From assembly GCA_019054805.1 (NCBI GenBank), contig JAHQIY010000011.1:2299001-2363000 (forward strand): a stretch of 64,000 nt of DNA, read 5' to 3'. This document shows, piece after piece, positions 34,943-45,180 of this stretch. The notes under the pieces were generated by a model, which was not told the DNA's origin, did not search any database, and worked only from the letters and a program-made list of their open reading frames with translations. The position numbers and the translations under genes were made by a program. How positions within the stretch are numbered: the first letter of the stretch is position 1; each line of letters begins with the position of its first letter. Origin of the DNA: Brachionus manjavacas. Taxonomy: Eukaryota > Rotifera > Eurotatoria > Ploima > Brachionidae.

Positions 34943-36387
34943 CAGTATGTTGCAAAAGTTTAGAATTTTTTTTTTTTCGTTAACAAAAGAATTGTTTTTG
35001 CGTATTGTAAGAAGAATTGTAAGATTTGTTTAGGCGGGAAAATAAAAAAAAGCGGTGTCGATAGAGGTTACCTTTGTGTTTACCATTTTGGCATCCATGT
35101 ATGACCATAAGTTCTCGATTGGGTTGAGATCTGGCGAACGGGCACACCATGGCAGAACCTCAATGTTCTGTTCTTTCAACCAGTCCCTTACTGAGTGGGC
35201 AGTATGTGCCGAAGCGCCATCTTGCTGAAAAATCCAAGGGTCGTCTGGCTCAAATAGCAGTTCAACAGATGGTAAAAGGTTGTTTTCCAAGGTGTCTTTG
35301 AAGACAAATTGATTAATTCGTCCTGTATAAATGTTGCTTATACCAGTGCCTTTGTAGGAAATGCATCCCCAGATACCAGCTGACCCTCCACCGTTTTGTA
35401 ACCTTGGTATACAGAAATTCGGATGAAACTTTTCATTTTTAAACCTTTTTACGATTACTCTTGACTTACGATTGAAGACCTCAAAATTGGACTCGTCACT
35501 GAAAATAACTCTGGACCAATTATTAACTGTCCAATTAAGTCTCTGTTTACACCACTTATATCTTTTTTGTATATCTTTTATGGTTAAAAGGGGTTTTCTG
35601 ACCGCTGTATGGGACTCTAAACTTTTTTTTTTGAGAAATCTCATTACAGTAGACTTACTTATCCTAACCTCCTGAGTCTTAGAATTAAAATCAGTGGCGA
35701 GTTTTTGATAGCTTGATGTAGGATCTTTTCTTATCTCTCTAAAAATGTAATTTTCATCCCTAAAAGTCAACTTCCGAGGTCTACCAGAACGGCTTCGATC
35801 AGACACAGTACCAGTCTCTTCATATCGTTCTTTAGTTGAAGAGACACATTTTGGAGATACACCTAACATGTTGGCTATCTCATTTTGCTTTTAATCTCCA
35901 CTTTTTAGCAGACCCACGATCTGCCATTTTAGTGGGCTAAAGACTTTTTTTTACCCATTTTTGGTAATTTTTTGGCAAAATAAAGATTTTTTGGTTAAGT
36001 TATTTTGAAAAGACCTAAGTAGTTGGAGAGTATTTATATTAAGCAGTTTATAAGCACAATTTAATCAAAATTAGAAGCTATTTAAGAATTAATCATAAAG
36101 ATGTGAAAAAAGGTAGCAATGGTTGCTTAAAATTTTGGGATTACCCGAATTTCTAAACTTTTGCACCGACTTTTTTTTTTTTTTTTTAGAGGAAGTTTTT
36201 TCATTATAAATATCTAAAAGTTAATTATATTTTTTTTCCGAGTGTCATATATCTAATTGTAGAGAAAAAAATTCTACAAATTAGTGCTTTTATTTTTTTC
36301 TTTTGCACCCAATTTTTCGTAAAATACAACAAATAAACAATTTAAGATAAATAAAATAACTAATTTCTAAACTTTTGCAACATACTG
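34943..36387 (-). mobile_element. Tc1-like transposon, complete ends
   Basis: Terminal inverted repeats CAGTATGTTGCAAAAGTTTA (about 23 bp identical, 34943-34965 and 36365-36387) are flanked by TA at 34941-34942 and 36388-36389. The element is 1445 bp. A second copy of the terminal motif (TTTCTAAACTTTTGCA, about 36151-36166) lies about 220 bp inside the right end, as in IR/DR-type Tc1 elements. It carries a defective transposase gene (next entry). Confidence 0.9.
35030..35970 (-). pseudogene. Tc1-family DD34E transposase, broken
   Basis: The main frame, 35869-35030, covers a paired-like HTH remnant (SGRPRKLT), then catalytic IFSDES, QQDGASAH and SPDLNPIENLW; the second Asp and the Glu are separated by 34 residues, defining Tc1. 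Upstream on the same strand the N-terminus continues (KWQIVGLLKSGD) but is interrupted by a TAA and by a frameshift in an A8 run near the first Met. The C-terminus ends early after TAFFYFPA, without the usual tail. Conserved DDE residues with few lesions suggest recent inactivation. Confidence 0.88.
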
Positions 36388-36864
36388 TATAACATCAATA
36401 TATGGCTACTTTTTTTTGGTATTTTTTAAAGTAAAAAACTAAGAAATGAACTCTTAAAATTTTGAAAATAAAATTAATGTATTATTTATTTATTCATTTT
36501 ATTTCGAACCTATTCAGAAGATGAAATTTGACTTAAAAATTCTAAAAAATTCATTATATCATTGATTTATTTTTGAAGACTATTACTTCTTATCATTTTT
36601 ACTTTCAAAGATTTTTTTACATGAAAGTTGGAGAAAAAAACCTACTTTAAAAAATAAGAAGGCATTTTTTCTTCCATTTTCGCAAAAACAAAATTAATTT
36701 TTATAAAAATTCATCTCAAACTTAAGCTTGTCAAATTCTCTCACATAGTGCATAAATTACCAAGAAATTATTTGACAAAATCATTATCAACTATAAAAAA
36801 TTGTTCTATTCAAAATTAAAAAAAGCTAATTAAAAAATTAAAAATAAAAATTGATTTATTTAAA

Positions 36865-38406
36865 TCACCATTCTGTTACCTTAAAATCTTTTAAAAAAAC
36901 CGAATGTAAAAAAACACTATTATTAAAGCCCTGAATAATGGGATCCAAAACTCGAATAGCTCCATCAAATTCATCCAGAGGAACAGTTTTCTCATAGCTA
37001 TAAACATGCCTGGGGTTCATTTCACTAACCCAACCAGTATCGACACTTGTCATGAAAATGTTATGCTGGGCGAAGTCGGAACCACATGTCCTGGTGAGCA
37101 TATTCAACGAGGCTTTTGACATATTTGTGTGAGGATGGGTCACATTTTTGTATCTGTTAAACTTGCCCTCCATCGACGACACATTAACAATAAACTTGGG
37201 CCCTTCTCTATTCCGGCTCATTAGACCTTTGAGTCTTGAACAAATCATAAAAGGCGCCCACGAGTTTATCACCTGAGTCTCAGCAAACTCGAACATGTCT
37301 ATTTCATCAATCACCTTGTTCCACGAACATTTGGATGATAAGTCTACTTGCTGGCGATCTTTATCGTACACATCCTTGGGAAAATGTTTTGTCACTGGCG
37401 CATAGTCCTCTTCAACTAAAGCTATCTGAGATTGTACAACCGAAAGTGACAAATTATTATTTTTTAAATTTAAACTGCAATCAACATCATTCAATTTTAA
37501 AAAATTATTTTTTTCTAAATATTTACCACTGATTAGAACAGATTTGATATTCTGGTCAAATTGGTCTTGATCACGTGACTCTATTTCTAGCAAATGTTCA
37601 TAAAATTTTACATTTCTTCTGATTGTCTGCGCTGCGTTATTGATCAAGATGTCCAATTTGGACAAAGAATTAGTTAAATATGTGACCAGTTTGCTTATGC
37701 TGTTAAGATCGCGCAAGTCAAGTGGATAAATCTTGAGACGCGTTTTAAATGAGTCAAAATCAGGCTCTTGGGAAAATCTGAGATAGGCATCTTTAGGAAA
37801 TCTAGTTGTTCCGATTAATTGGGAGCATTTGTTCCGTAGTAAATACAGACATATTTGGTATCCAATTTTAATCCTGCATCCAGTGACCAAGGCTATTTTT
37901 CCACTAAAATCACAAGTTTGCTGTCTTTTTGAAAAATTAAGGTCGCCGCATTGACCACAAATTTGGTCGTAAAAATGGTGCATCTTTTTGAATTTATTTT
38001 TGCAAATGTAGCATCTTTTGGAAAATTGATTTAAATTGTTATCTTCAAAGCATTGGTTATTTGCATCTGATTTTTTGGCTACATCATTGATAAGTTTCGA
38101 GAGCTGTTTGCTTCTGGATGGCGCTTTGTCCAAGTGCTGCTGCTCTAGCTGTTTGGTCACGTGATCTTTTTCGGCTAGTTTTTGCCGCTTCATTGGTGTC
38201 GATAGTGCTGGGTCACATGATTTTCTTTTAAGTTTTTTTAAGATGTTTACAGTTGTGCCAATTTGTTCGGATAGTTTTAGAATTGAAGACTTTTCGGTCG
38301 CTATGAAATCCAAACCATTTTTATCCAGTTTATAGCCTGAATTTATTAGCTTAAGATTTTGAGTCAAGTCGACTATTTGCGACTTCAGTTTGAAAAAATC
38401 CATCAA
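36865..38406 (-). CDS. SDR-fold protein with N-terminal zinc ribbon
   Basis: Single-exon frame of 513 residues. Residues 1-~115 are Lys-rich and helical. C132-x2-C135 ... C150-x2-C153 form a probable zinc ribbon. From ~168 a Rossmann short-chain dehydrogenase domain begins: ALVTGCRIKIGYQ (cofactor loop), LDILINNAAQ and FIVNVSSMEGKF. The catalytic YxxxK position reads T427-NMS-K431, so the Tyr is missing though Lys is kept; family members I recognise share this HPHTNM(S/A)KA pattern. A ~100-residue insert (about 275-375) sits before the active-site Ser strand. This combined zinc-ribbon/SDR arrangement occurs in a conserved but uncharacterised family in eukaryotes and bacteria. Substrate and activity are unknown. 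Confidence 0.85.
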   Translation of the reverse strand: MMDFFKLKSQIVDLTQNLKLINSGYKLDKNGLDFIATEKSSILKLSEQIGTTVNILKKLKRKSCDPALSTPMKRQKLAEKDHVTKQLEQQHLDKAPSRSKQLSKLINDVAKKSDANNQCFEDNNLNQFSKRCYICKNKFKKMHHFYDQICGQCGDLNFSKRQQTCDFSGKIALVTGCRIKIGYQICLYLLRNKCSQLIGTTRFPKDAYLRFSQEPDFDSFKTRLKIYPLDLRDLNSISKLVTYLTNSLSKLDILINNAAQTIRRNVKFYEHLLEIESRDQDQFDQNIKSVLISGKYLEKNNFLKLNDVDCSLNLKNNNLSLSVVQSQIALVEEDYAPVTKHFPKDVYDKDRQQVDLSSKCSWNKVIDEIDMFEFAETQVINSWAPFMICSRLKGLMSRNREGPKFIVNVSSMEGKFNRYKNVTHPHTNMSKASLNMLTRTCGSDFAQHNIFMTSVDTGWVSEMNPRHVYSYEKTVPLDEFDGAIRVLDPIIQGFNNSVFLHSVFLKDFKVTEW

Positions 38407-39400
38407 AAGTAATTTTTTTTTTTAATTTTTTATTTATTTCGTAGGTAACACGCATAAACATGTCAAGTAAATTGATTATGAAATACTTGCCAAATCTTGG
38501 AAATATTCTTGTCAATTGTCATAGCAAATATTCTTGTTTTTTGTTAAATAAACGATTTTGTTTCAATTCAAATCAAAATTTGGATTATAAGTATATTTTT
38601 GTAAGGACAATAATTTCTGTATCTGTATAAGCAATTTTTGTATTTTCGAGGACTAAAGTGAGAATAAATTTTTTTTGTTTTACAATTTACCTTAATTTTT
38701 TTGATTCATAGTTATGTCAATTTATAAAAAAAACTTTAATTTGCTTTTGATTTTAATTTTTTGAACCATGAAGACCATTAAAGATAGTAGAATCTAAGCT
38801 CTTTGCTACTATATTACTAGTTAATAAAAGCTTTTTTGACATAAATTTATTATAAATTTGTGAGCAAAATCAAACCGATCGACGAAGAAGATATACATCT
38901 TAATCCTGAACTTATTTCAACTTCTATTTTACAAAGTAATTGTATTGATAGTAATGGTCTGAAAAAGGATCATATGGTTGAATTTTTTACATCAGATGGC
39001 TTATTGATGTTGGAAAATACAATTAAAATTTTTTTAAATTTTTCAAAATCTTGTAAAATTTGTTCTATTTTTTGTGATTCAAAATTTATTTCATGTGGTA
39101 ATTGTCAATCATGTTTTCATTTTAAATGAGTTAATAGAACTAATGTAAATTTGGAAATGTGATTACTGTGTTTAAGTGTTAATCTCTTTTTTGTTTTTTT
39201 TTTTTATTTTTGCATTTTACGTGAAAATTAAATAAAATAAAATTTTATTAAAACTTACACTTAAATTAATTTAAATATTTTTTTCTTTCTATTCTCATTT
39301 AATTTAAGTGAGAATAAACCTTTTCAAATTTTCTAGTGTTTAGAAAAAAAAGACGCAATTATTATATTAATTAGGAGCAGAAATATTTTTTATTAGAAGC
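38407..39400. other. Spacer with one Cys-rich short ORF
   Basis: Upstream of the SDR gene. The frame at 38860-39129 has no ATG start. It encodes CKICSIFCDSKFISCGNCQS then CFHFK, a C-x2-C...C-x2-C pattern like a PHD/knuckle-type zinc finger; beyond the stop the frame reads on into VNRTNVNLEM. It could be a remnant of a transposon-encoded protein. No host gene is supported. Confidence 0.35.
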
Positions 39401-40205
39401 AGAATTAAGTCGTGTTCAGTAGTCTTCTCTAGGTACAAAAAAGAGAGTGATAATCCAAACTTAAAAATTTATGGAAACAGAATAATGAGCCAAAAAGAAA
39501 TCAAGTTCCTTGGTATAAAATTTGATTCTAAATTAAATTTTAATATATTAGTAGACGAAATTAAAGAACGCTGCAACAAAAGGCTAAATATTATTAAGAT
39601 ATTGTCAAATAAAAATGGGGTTTCACTCAAAACACACTAGAAAATTTATATAAATCTTGAGTCGGATCAATTTTAGACTTTTCTTTTCCTTGCTTGAATT
39701 CATTTTCAGAAAATAATATCAAAAAACTACAAGCAATTCAGAATTCAGCAGTAAGATCTATCCTTAAGTTAAAATATGATACTCCCTCAAACATCGTGCA
39801 TCATCAAGCTTTTAATAAACTTAAATTACTAACAGTCTCAAATAGGCTTTTTGAGTTGAGTGAGAGATATGTTGGCACAGGACTGAGTCATTCTATTTCA
39901 CTGGTTGTAAGACTGGTGGAGGAATACAAAGAAGGTTTCAAAATCAAGATATATTGAATACCCAACTCCATTGTGTAATTGCTACCTTACTATTTCCTCC
40001 TTTTTTCCTGAAACCTGAACTATGTAAACATTTGCCACTTGAACAATCTATGTCTTCTAAACTTTCATTTTTCTTAGCTTATTTACTTTATTTTGATTTT
40101 TTTTTATCTCATTTTATTAACTTTAATTTTATTTTTTATTTTGATTCTGATTTTTTTAATTTATTCTGAAGGAGCCCTAGCTCAGTACAGAAAACAAATA
40201 AATAA
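39400..40205 (+). mobile_element. LINE 3' portion with terminal hairpin
   Basis: Broken frames read CSVVFSRYKKE, IKFLGIKFDSKLNF, then (frame from 39694) NNIKKLQAIQNSAVRSILKL and HHQAFNKLKLLTVSNRLFEL, the late region of a LINE RT ORF. In-frame stops between about 39640 and 39694 show decay. The 3' end is TTCTGAAG, hairpin GAGC-CCTA-GCTC (40172-40183), then AAATAAATAAATA. The segment 39962-40035 matches the minus strand at 18080-18175, so both belong to one family. Confidence 0.8.
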
Positions 40206-40734
40206 ATAAAAATAAAATAAACTAATTTAGTATATTTATTTAACTATATTGTTTTTTCCTGCACGACCTCGGCTTATTGTTTAGGATAAATTGGCCTTAG
40301 TAGTCGATTGAGTAACTGTTGCAATTGGAGTATCAGGCTGAGTTGTTGGTATAGAAAAAAGTTCATGATATAAGATCCCGTTGAATTTCTTGCAAAAGCT
40401 AGCAAAGCTTTTTTACGGCTACCTTCTTTAGGCAATTTTTTCGATTCTGAAGTGTCTGCAGACCCCTTCAAATTTTGCAAACCCCTACTTATTTAACCCA
40501 AAACATGATATTATTTTGAAGATATACAATCGAAACCAGTCGAAAGCTCTTGAGCTTAACAACTCGGATTAAAAAAAAGCCTGTAAAAAGTCAAATTCAG
40601 GAGTGCAATAGAGTTAAAAGTTTCAAGTTTTTTTTTCAAAAATTTTATTCAAATTATAAAATGGTTAATTATAAATTTCAAAAACAAATTGATTTTTAAA
40701 AGCCTTTTTTATGCACATGAATTTTTCTTTTGTA

Positions 40735-41070
40735 CAGGCGTTCTTCGGTATAACGAGCAAGTTGGGCGAAAATTTTTGTGCTCGTTATATCGAAACTCGT
40801 TTTATCGAAATCCCATTGAAAAGGATGGACAATTTTTATTTTTTTATTAAAATTTTTATTGAAAAAGTTAAAAAAAAAAAGATAAATAAAACTAAAAATT
40901 AAGCTTTGTTTACAAAATCTGTAATACTCGATTGTTTGGTTTCACATTTTTCTAGTACAATATTTTCAGTATTAAACAAAAAGTCAACAACGTTGGAAAA
41001 ATCTTCTTTTTTATTTTGAAAAAAATCTTTTAAATCATTAATTCTTTCGATTGTGTAAAGTCTCAACTTG
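40735..41070 (-). mobile_element. pogo/Tigger-like transposon remnant (3' end)
   Basis: The minus frame ending at the stop 40899-40901 reads INDLKDFFQNK, then LFNTENIVLEKCETKQSSIT and DFVNKA, closely resembling the C-terminus of the copy at 45779-46116. Outside it, 40748-40815 contains GTATAACGAGC and GCTCGTTATATCGAAACTCG as nested inverted motifs, typical of Tigger-type ends. The catalytic core is absent. Confidence 0.6.
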
Positions 41071-41188
41071 GAAGTGACTTTAGGGTGGGAACACTAAGAT
41101 GGAACAAATGTAAAATTAAGTTAATAGTTTATTGGAATTCCTCCAGTTATTGGGAGAAACAAGATATTCATAGTGGAGAACATGTGTT

Positions 41189-42063
41189 TTAGAAAAGGAA
41201 TAGAAAACATGCGTTAACCAAAATAAAGAAATAAGGACTAGAGAAATGAGGAGTTTTTAGTGTCAAGCTTTGAGTCTCAACAAAAAATGAATAGCTCCAT
41301 GACGTTAGTAATGGAGCCGGCTGTAGTAATTTCGGCCCAAGCAAGCAGGGCTCGCAGAAGAGGTGTTCACATTGCGTGCTAACTACGCTGATAGCATTGC
41401 TAAAATCCTCCATGCATACCACGCAACTGCCAGCCGAAAAATTATGACTTTTCGCTTTTGGTAGAGGACTGAGCTCTGCTATCGGGATAAACTCGGCTTC
41501 CCGGGGCCTCTCATTCTGGGCTTGCCTCATTTGTTGCCTGATCGGCAGCGGTATCCATGCCCGAGTGACTCCTGTTAATCTAAGGTGGGTGTTGACTCGC
41601 GGCTGGGAGCCCTAGCCTGAGGTTCGAGAAGCAGCTGGGTAATCTCTTGGCCCAGCCGCTGGCGCCGTTGGAGACTCACCACCTGTTCCGTCAGTCCTTG
41701 AACCTGGCCGACCAACACTTGGTTTGCTTCCATGAGGCGGTCTAGCTCGGTTAATTGTTCTCGGTGTTGAGCCGTAAGCTCGCGTTTGAGCTGCTATATT
41801 TGTCCGAGTTGATTGGCGACTCGTGGTGTTGCTGGCGTGTCTTGTAGCATGTGGTGGGGTTGAGTTGGTTTCTTATTCAGCTCAAACCAAATTTCGGTAC
41901 CTGGTACACCCTGCCCGTTCAGAAATTCGACGGCTTCCTGATGGATGGCCGGGTTTTCGTACCGTACAAATGCGAAGTTCGTCTTATGGAAGTTGCGGGA
42001 CGGACCAAGTACAACTGTTCTTTTTGGGCCTAACCTTCCCGAATACCTATTGAGCTCCTCCAT
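41189..42063 (-). pseudogene. Broken gene with RRM-like, coiled-coil and RING-like parts
   Basis: Moderately GC-rich, unlike its surroundings. The minus frame 42063-41797 carries FHKTNFAFVRYENPAI, an RNP1-like RRM half lacking the N-terminal strand. After a TAG the same frame continues as a Gln/Leu-rich coiled coil (QLTELDRLMEANQVL, LRRLGQ-like) to a TAA near 41580. Another frame (41530 downward) has CVVCMEDF...CEHLFCEPCL, a RING start lacking the final Cys pair. The 5' end abuts the repeat copy at 42071. It may be an unspliced partial gene, a retroposed pseudogene, or an ORF1-like transposon protein. Confidence 0.45.
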
Positions 42064-42070
42064 TAAAAAA

Positions 42071-42568
42071 TTTTTTCATAAGTGTTGATTAAATCATTTA
42101 ATGAATATTTCTGTTACAGTATGTCTCAAAATGTTAGAATCAAACTTTTTTTTCTATTTGATTGATTTTTGTTCATTATTTCGTTAACTCGGCTTTTTCT
42201 CTTTCAGTCTTTGTCTGATTTTTCAAAAAACATGCAATTTGCCATTTCTGTTGATCAGTTTGTTTATTTTTACCCGTTTTTTCTCTATTTTGTCAGATTT
42301 TTAGGTAGTCTATTATTTGATAAAAATAATAGCTTTCCTTTGTACTTAATAATAATACATTTGAATGTTTTTGTCTTTTCTAAATTTTTTAATTAAAATT
42401 AATTTTAAGTTGTAAAAAAATTAATAAATATTATATATATGTAATCTAGAAAAATGAATTAAGGCACTTATGAAAGCACTATATTCAAATATTAAAGTTA
42501 GTTATTGTAAGTATATGCATGAAAATTTTACTTTTTTTCACACATTTGGGTTCAAAATATCAAGATTA
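42071..42568 (+). mobile_element. Truncated second copy of the 1.2-2.8 kb inverted-repeat element
   Basis: Matches 1762-2369 collinearly (TTTTTCATAAGTG, the CAGTATGTC MITE end, TTTGTCTGATTTTTCAAAAA, AAGTATATGCATGAAAATTT). The part equal to about 2005-2155, containing the MITE right end, is deleted. The outer arms are absent. Confidence 0.8.
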
Positions 42569-43845
42569 TTAAACCACTTTTTAAAAAAAAAATTATATTT
42601 TAAAAAATGTCTTAATGTATCAAAATAAAAATGTATCATCGAATTTTTTTTTCGCATTTCCGAAACAAATGAAATATTTTTGATTGTACCTATATCTGGC
42701 GTTCCAATATCATGTTTTAACTATCTTCCCCAATATCAGAGAACTACGAAATTTTAAATAAACTTTATTTTTCTTCTACTCTTAAAAATTAATTATTAGT
42801 TGATTTAAATGTTGCTTAATTTTAAAATAAGGCCAATGACACTGTTTATCACCTTTACCCAACAATGTCCCCAAATAATGCCTTTTTGAAAAATGAGTTT
42901 TAAAATCATCTTACAGCAAAATTTACCATTTCATTTGGATTGTTAAAAAAATTTTCTATACTAAATTATTAAATTATAAGTTTAAAAAAAAATAATAAAA
43001 TAAAATATAATTAAGATAATTACGGTAAATTTTAAAAAAAAAACCATGACTTATCATCATCAGAAATTTTTTTTTCTATTTGAAAGGCATTGTTCGTTTT
43101 CTTTGCAGGACCATTTAATTAAATTTTAAAGATTCCCTTTTTTTGAAAATAAAAAAGGCACAATAATAGAATTTAAAATAACTTAAATTTGAAAAATCTG
43201 TTTCATAAATTTTGTTTATTTATTTATTTTCTATTTTTTAAATTTTTTTAAAAACACAATCTTTGATTCTTTCGTTGCTTTCAAATGGATTGAAAAAATA
43301 GCATTAACAATTAAGTTCTCGGTGGAATTTATACCCAAAGATAAGATGTATGCGATGTAATATAATAAATTTTTGCTTTTTTAATTGTAAAAATTTAAAA
43401 ATTTGCCTAATAATTAGCAATTATTGAAAATACATTCCCTGTGCTCCACAAGGATTGAATAAAGAAAAAAAAATTGAAATACATTAAAAATACAAGTTTA
43501 TTTTTTGGCCATTCAGTTTCAGAAAATTAATGGCAATAAACGAAATTTACAATAAAGGTAATTTTGTTTTTGACACTGTCAATTGAATTGTGTTTTTGCA
43601 TTTTGCATAATGCCCAATTTTACGTTTTGCTGGTAATATATGTTTTATTAAAACATATATTTAAAAAATTTAAATATTTTTTATTTTTTGACTATTGAAT
43701 TCACTGAATGCATCTCAAAAATTAGTTAAGTTAATAAAGCAAACCCAACTTTAATTAATTTTTTGATCTTTTACTCTAATTGCTGAAAAATCCTTTAAAA
43801 AATTTTTGAATTTTCAATTTTTTTGATAAAATTTAAAATAATACA
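42569..43845. other. AT-rich spacer upstream of RFC5
   Basis: No gene or clear element seen. Short homopolymer runs only. Confidence 0.5.
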
Positions 43846-45180
43846 ATGGCTTTACCTTGGTAAGATTATTAATAGAAAAATTCTTACCTTGATTAAAATT
43901 TTCATTTTAGGATTGAAAAATATCGACCTAAAAATTTAGGTGAACTAATTTCCCAAGACAGTATTGTGGAAACAAGTAAATAAATAAAAAAATGTATCAT
44001 GATTTTATTATAAACTTTATCCAAGTACAAAAATTTATCAAAAATGACCAAATGCCGCATTTACTTTTTTATGGACCACCAGGCACCGGAAAAACATCGA
44101 CTATTTTAGCATGTGCCAAGCAATTGTACACGCCATCAGAATTTAATGCAATGGTTCTAGAACTCAATGCTTCAGATGACAGAGGCATCGGGATCGTACG
44201 AGATCAAATAATGAGTTTTGCCAGTACCAAAACAATTTTTAAGTAAGATAAAATTAAAATAAAATATTTTGTTGTTTAGTTTTTATTCAGAAAGGGATTT
44301 AAATTGATTATTCTAGATGAGGCCGATGCCATGACCAATGATGCTCAAAATGCTTTAAGAAGAAGTAAATTTAAGCAAAACTTTTTTAATTTTTTACTAA
44401 ACTTTTGTCCAAGTATTGGAAAAATTTACCGACAACACCCGATTTTGTATCATCTGCAACTACTTGTCTAAAATAATTCCTGCGATTCAATCTCGCTGTA
44501 CAAGATTTAGATTCGGGCCATTAACTGAGGACAAGATGAAGCTACGACTTGACCATATAATTCAAATTGAAAAGTAGTTATATTATTTTTATTTTCTAAA
44601 TAAAGCTTTTGGTGTTTTAAGTGTTGATATCACTGAAGATGGAATGAAAGCTGTGGTTCATTTGGCATCAGGAGACATGAGAAAAGCCCTGAACATAATG
44701 CAAGTAAGGTTTAAAATTATTTGAATTTAAAAATTTAAAATTTATTTTTAAGAGCACTCATTTGGCTTTTAATAAAGTCAATGAAGAAAATGTTTATAAT
44801 TGTGTTGGTCATCCATCTAAAAATGACATGTTGAGAGTGATCAATTCGTTGTTAAACGACGATTTTACCACTATTTACAATAAATTAATTCATTTAAAGA
44901 CTTTGAAGGGCTATGCCTTACAGGACATTTTGACAGAAGTGAGCCGATTCGTACAAATGAGTAAGCAATTATTTTTAATAAAAAAATTTAAAAGTATCTT
45001 AAAAAAATTTTAAAAGTTGAACTGCCAACTAAGGCCTTAATTCATGTGTTGGAAAAGCTAAGCGATATTGAATATAGGCTATCGAATGGCACAAATGAAA
45101 AGCTTCAAATGAGTTCATTGATTTCAGCATTCATTACAGTCCGCAGTATGTGTGACTCTAAGCCAAGCATTCCTGTCTGA
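43846..45180 (+). CDS. RFC5: Replication factor C subunit 5 (clamp-loader small subunit)
   Basis: Eight exons: 43846-43859, 43911-43975, 44026-44242, 44291-44364, 44414-44573, 44622-44703, 44753-44960 and 45017-45180. All introns are 48-56 bp. The product is about 327 residues, near the family's usual 340. It is an AAA+ ATPase of the RFC complex that loads PCNA at primer-template junctions in DNA replication and repair. Visible motifs are MALPWIEKYRPKNL (RFC N-box), Walker A FYGPPGTGKTST, Walker B IILDEADAM, SRCTRFRFGPL (arginine finger), and the C-terminal collar with DIEYRLSNGTNEKLQ. The closest match is human RFC5 (yeast Rfc3) rather than RFC2/4. The first exon is just 14 bp. Confidence 0.97.

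Noticed and set aside
43846..45180. RFC2 or RFC4
   Set aside because: The N-terminal MALPWIEKYRPKNL and the C-terminal collar match RFC5 better.
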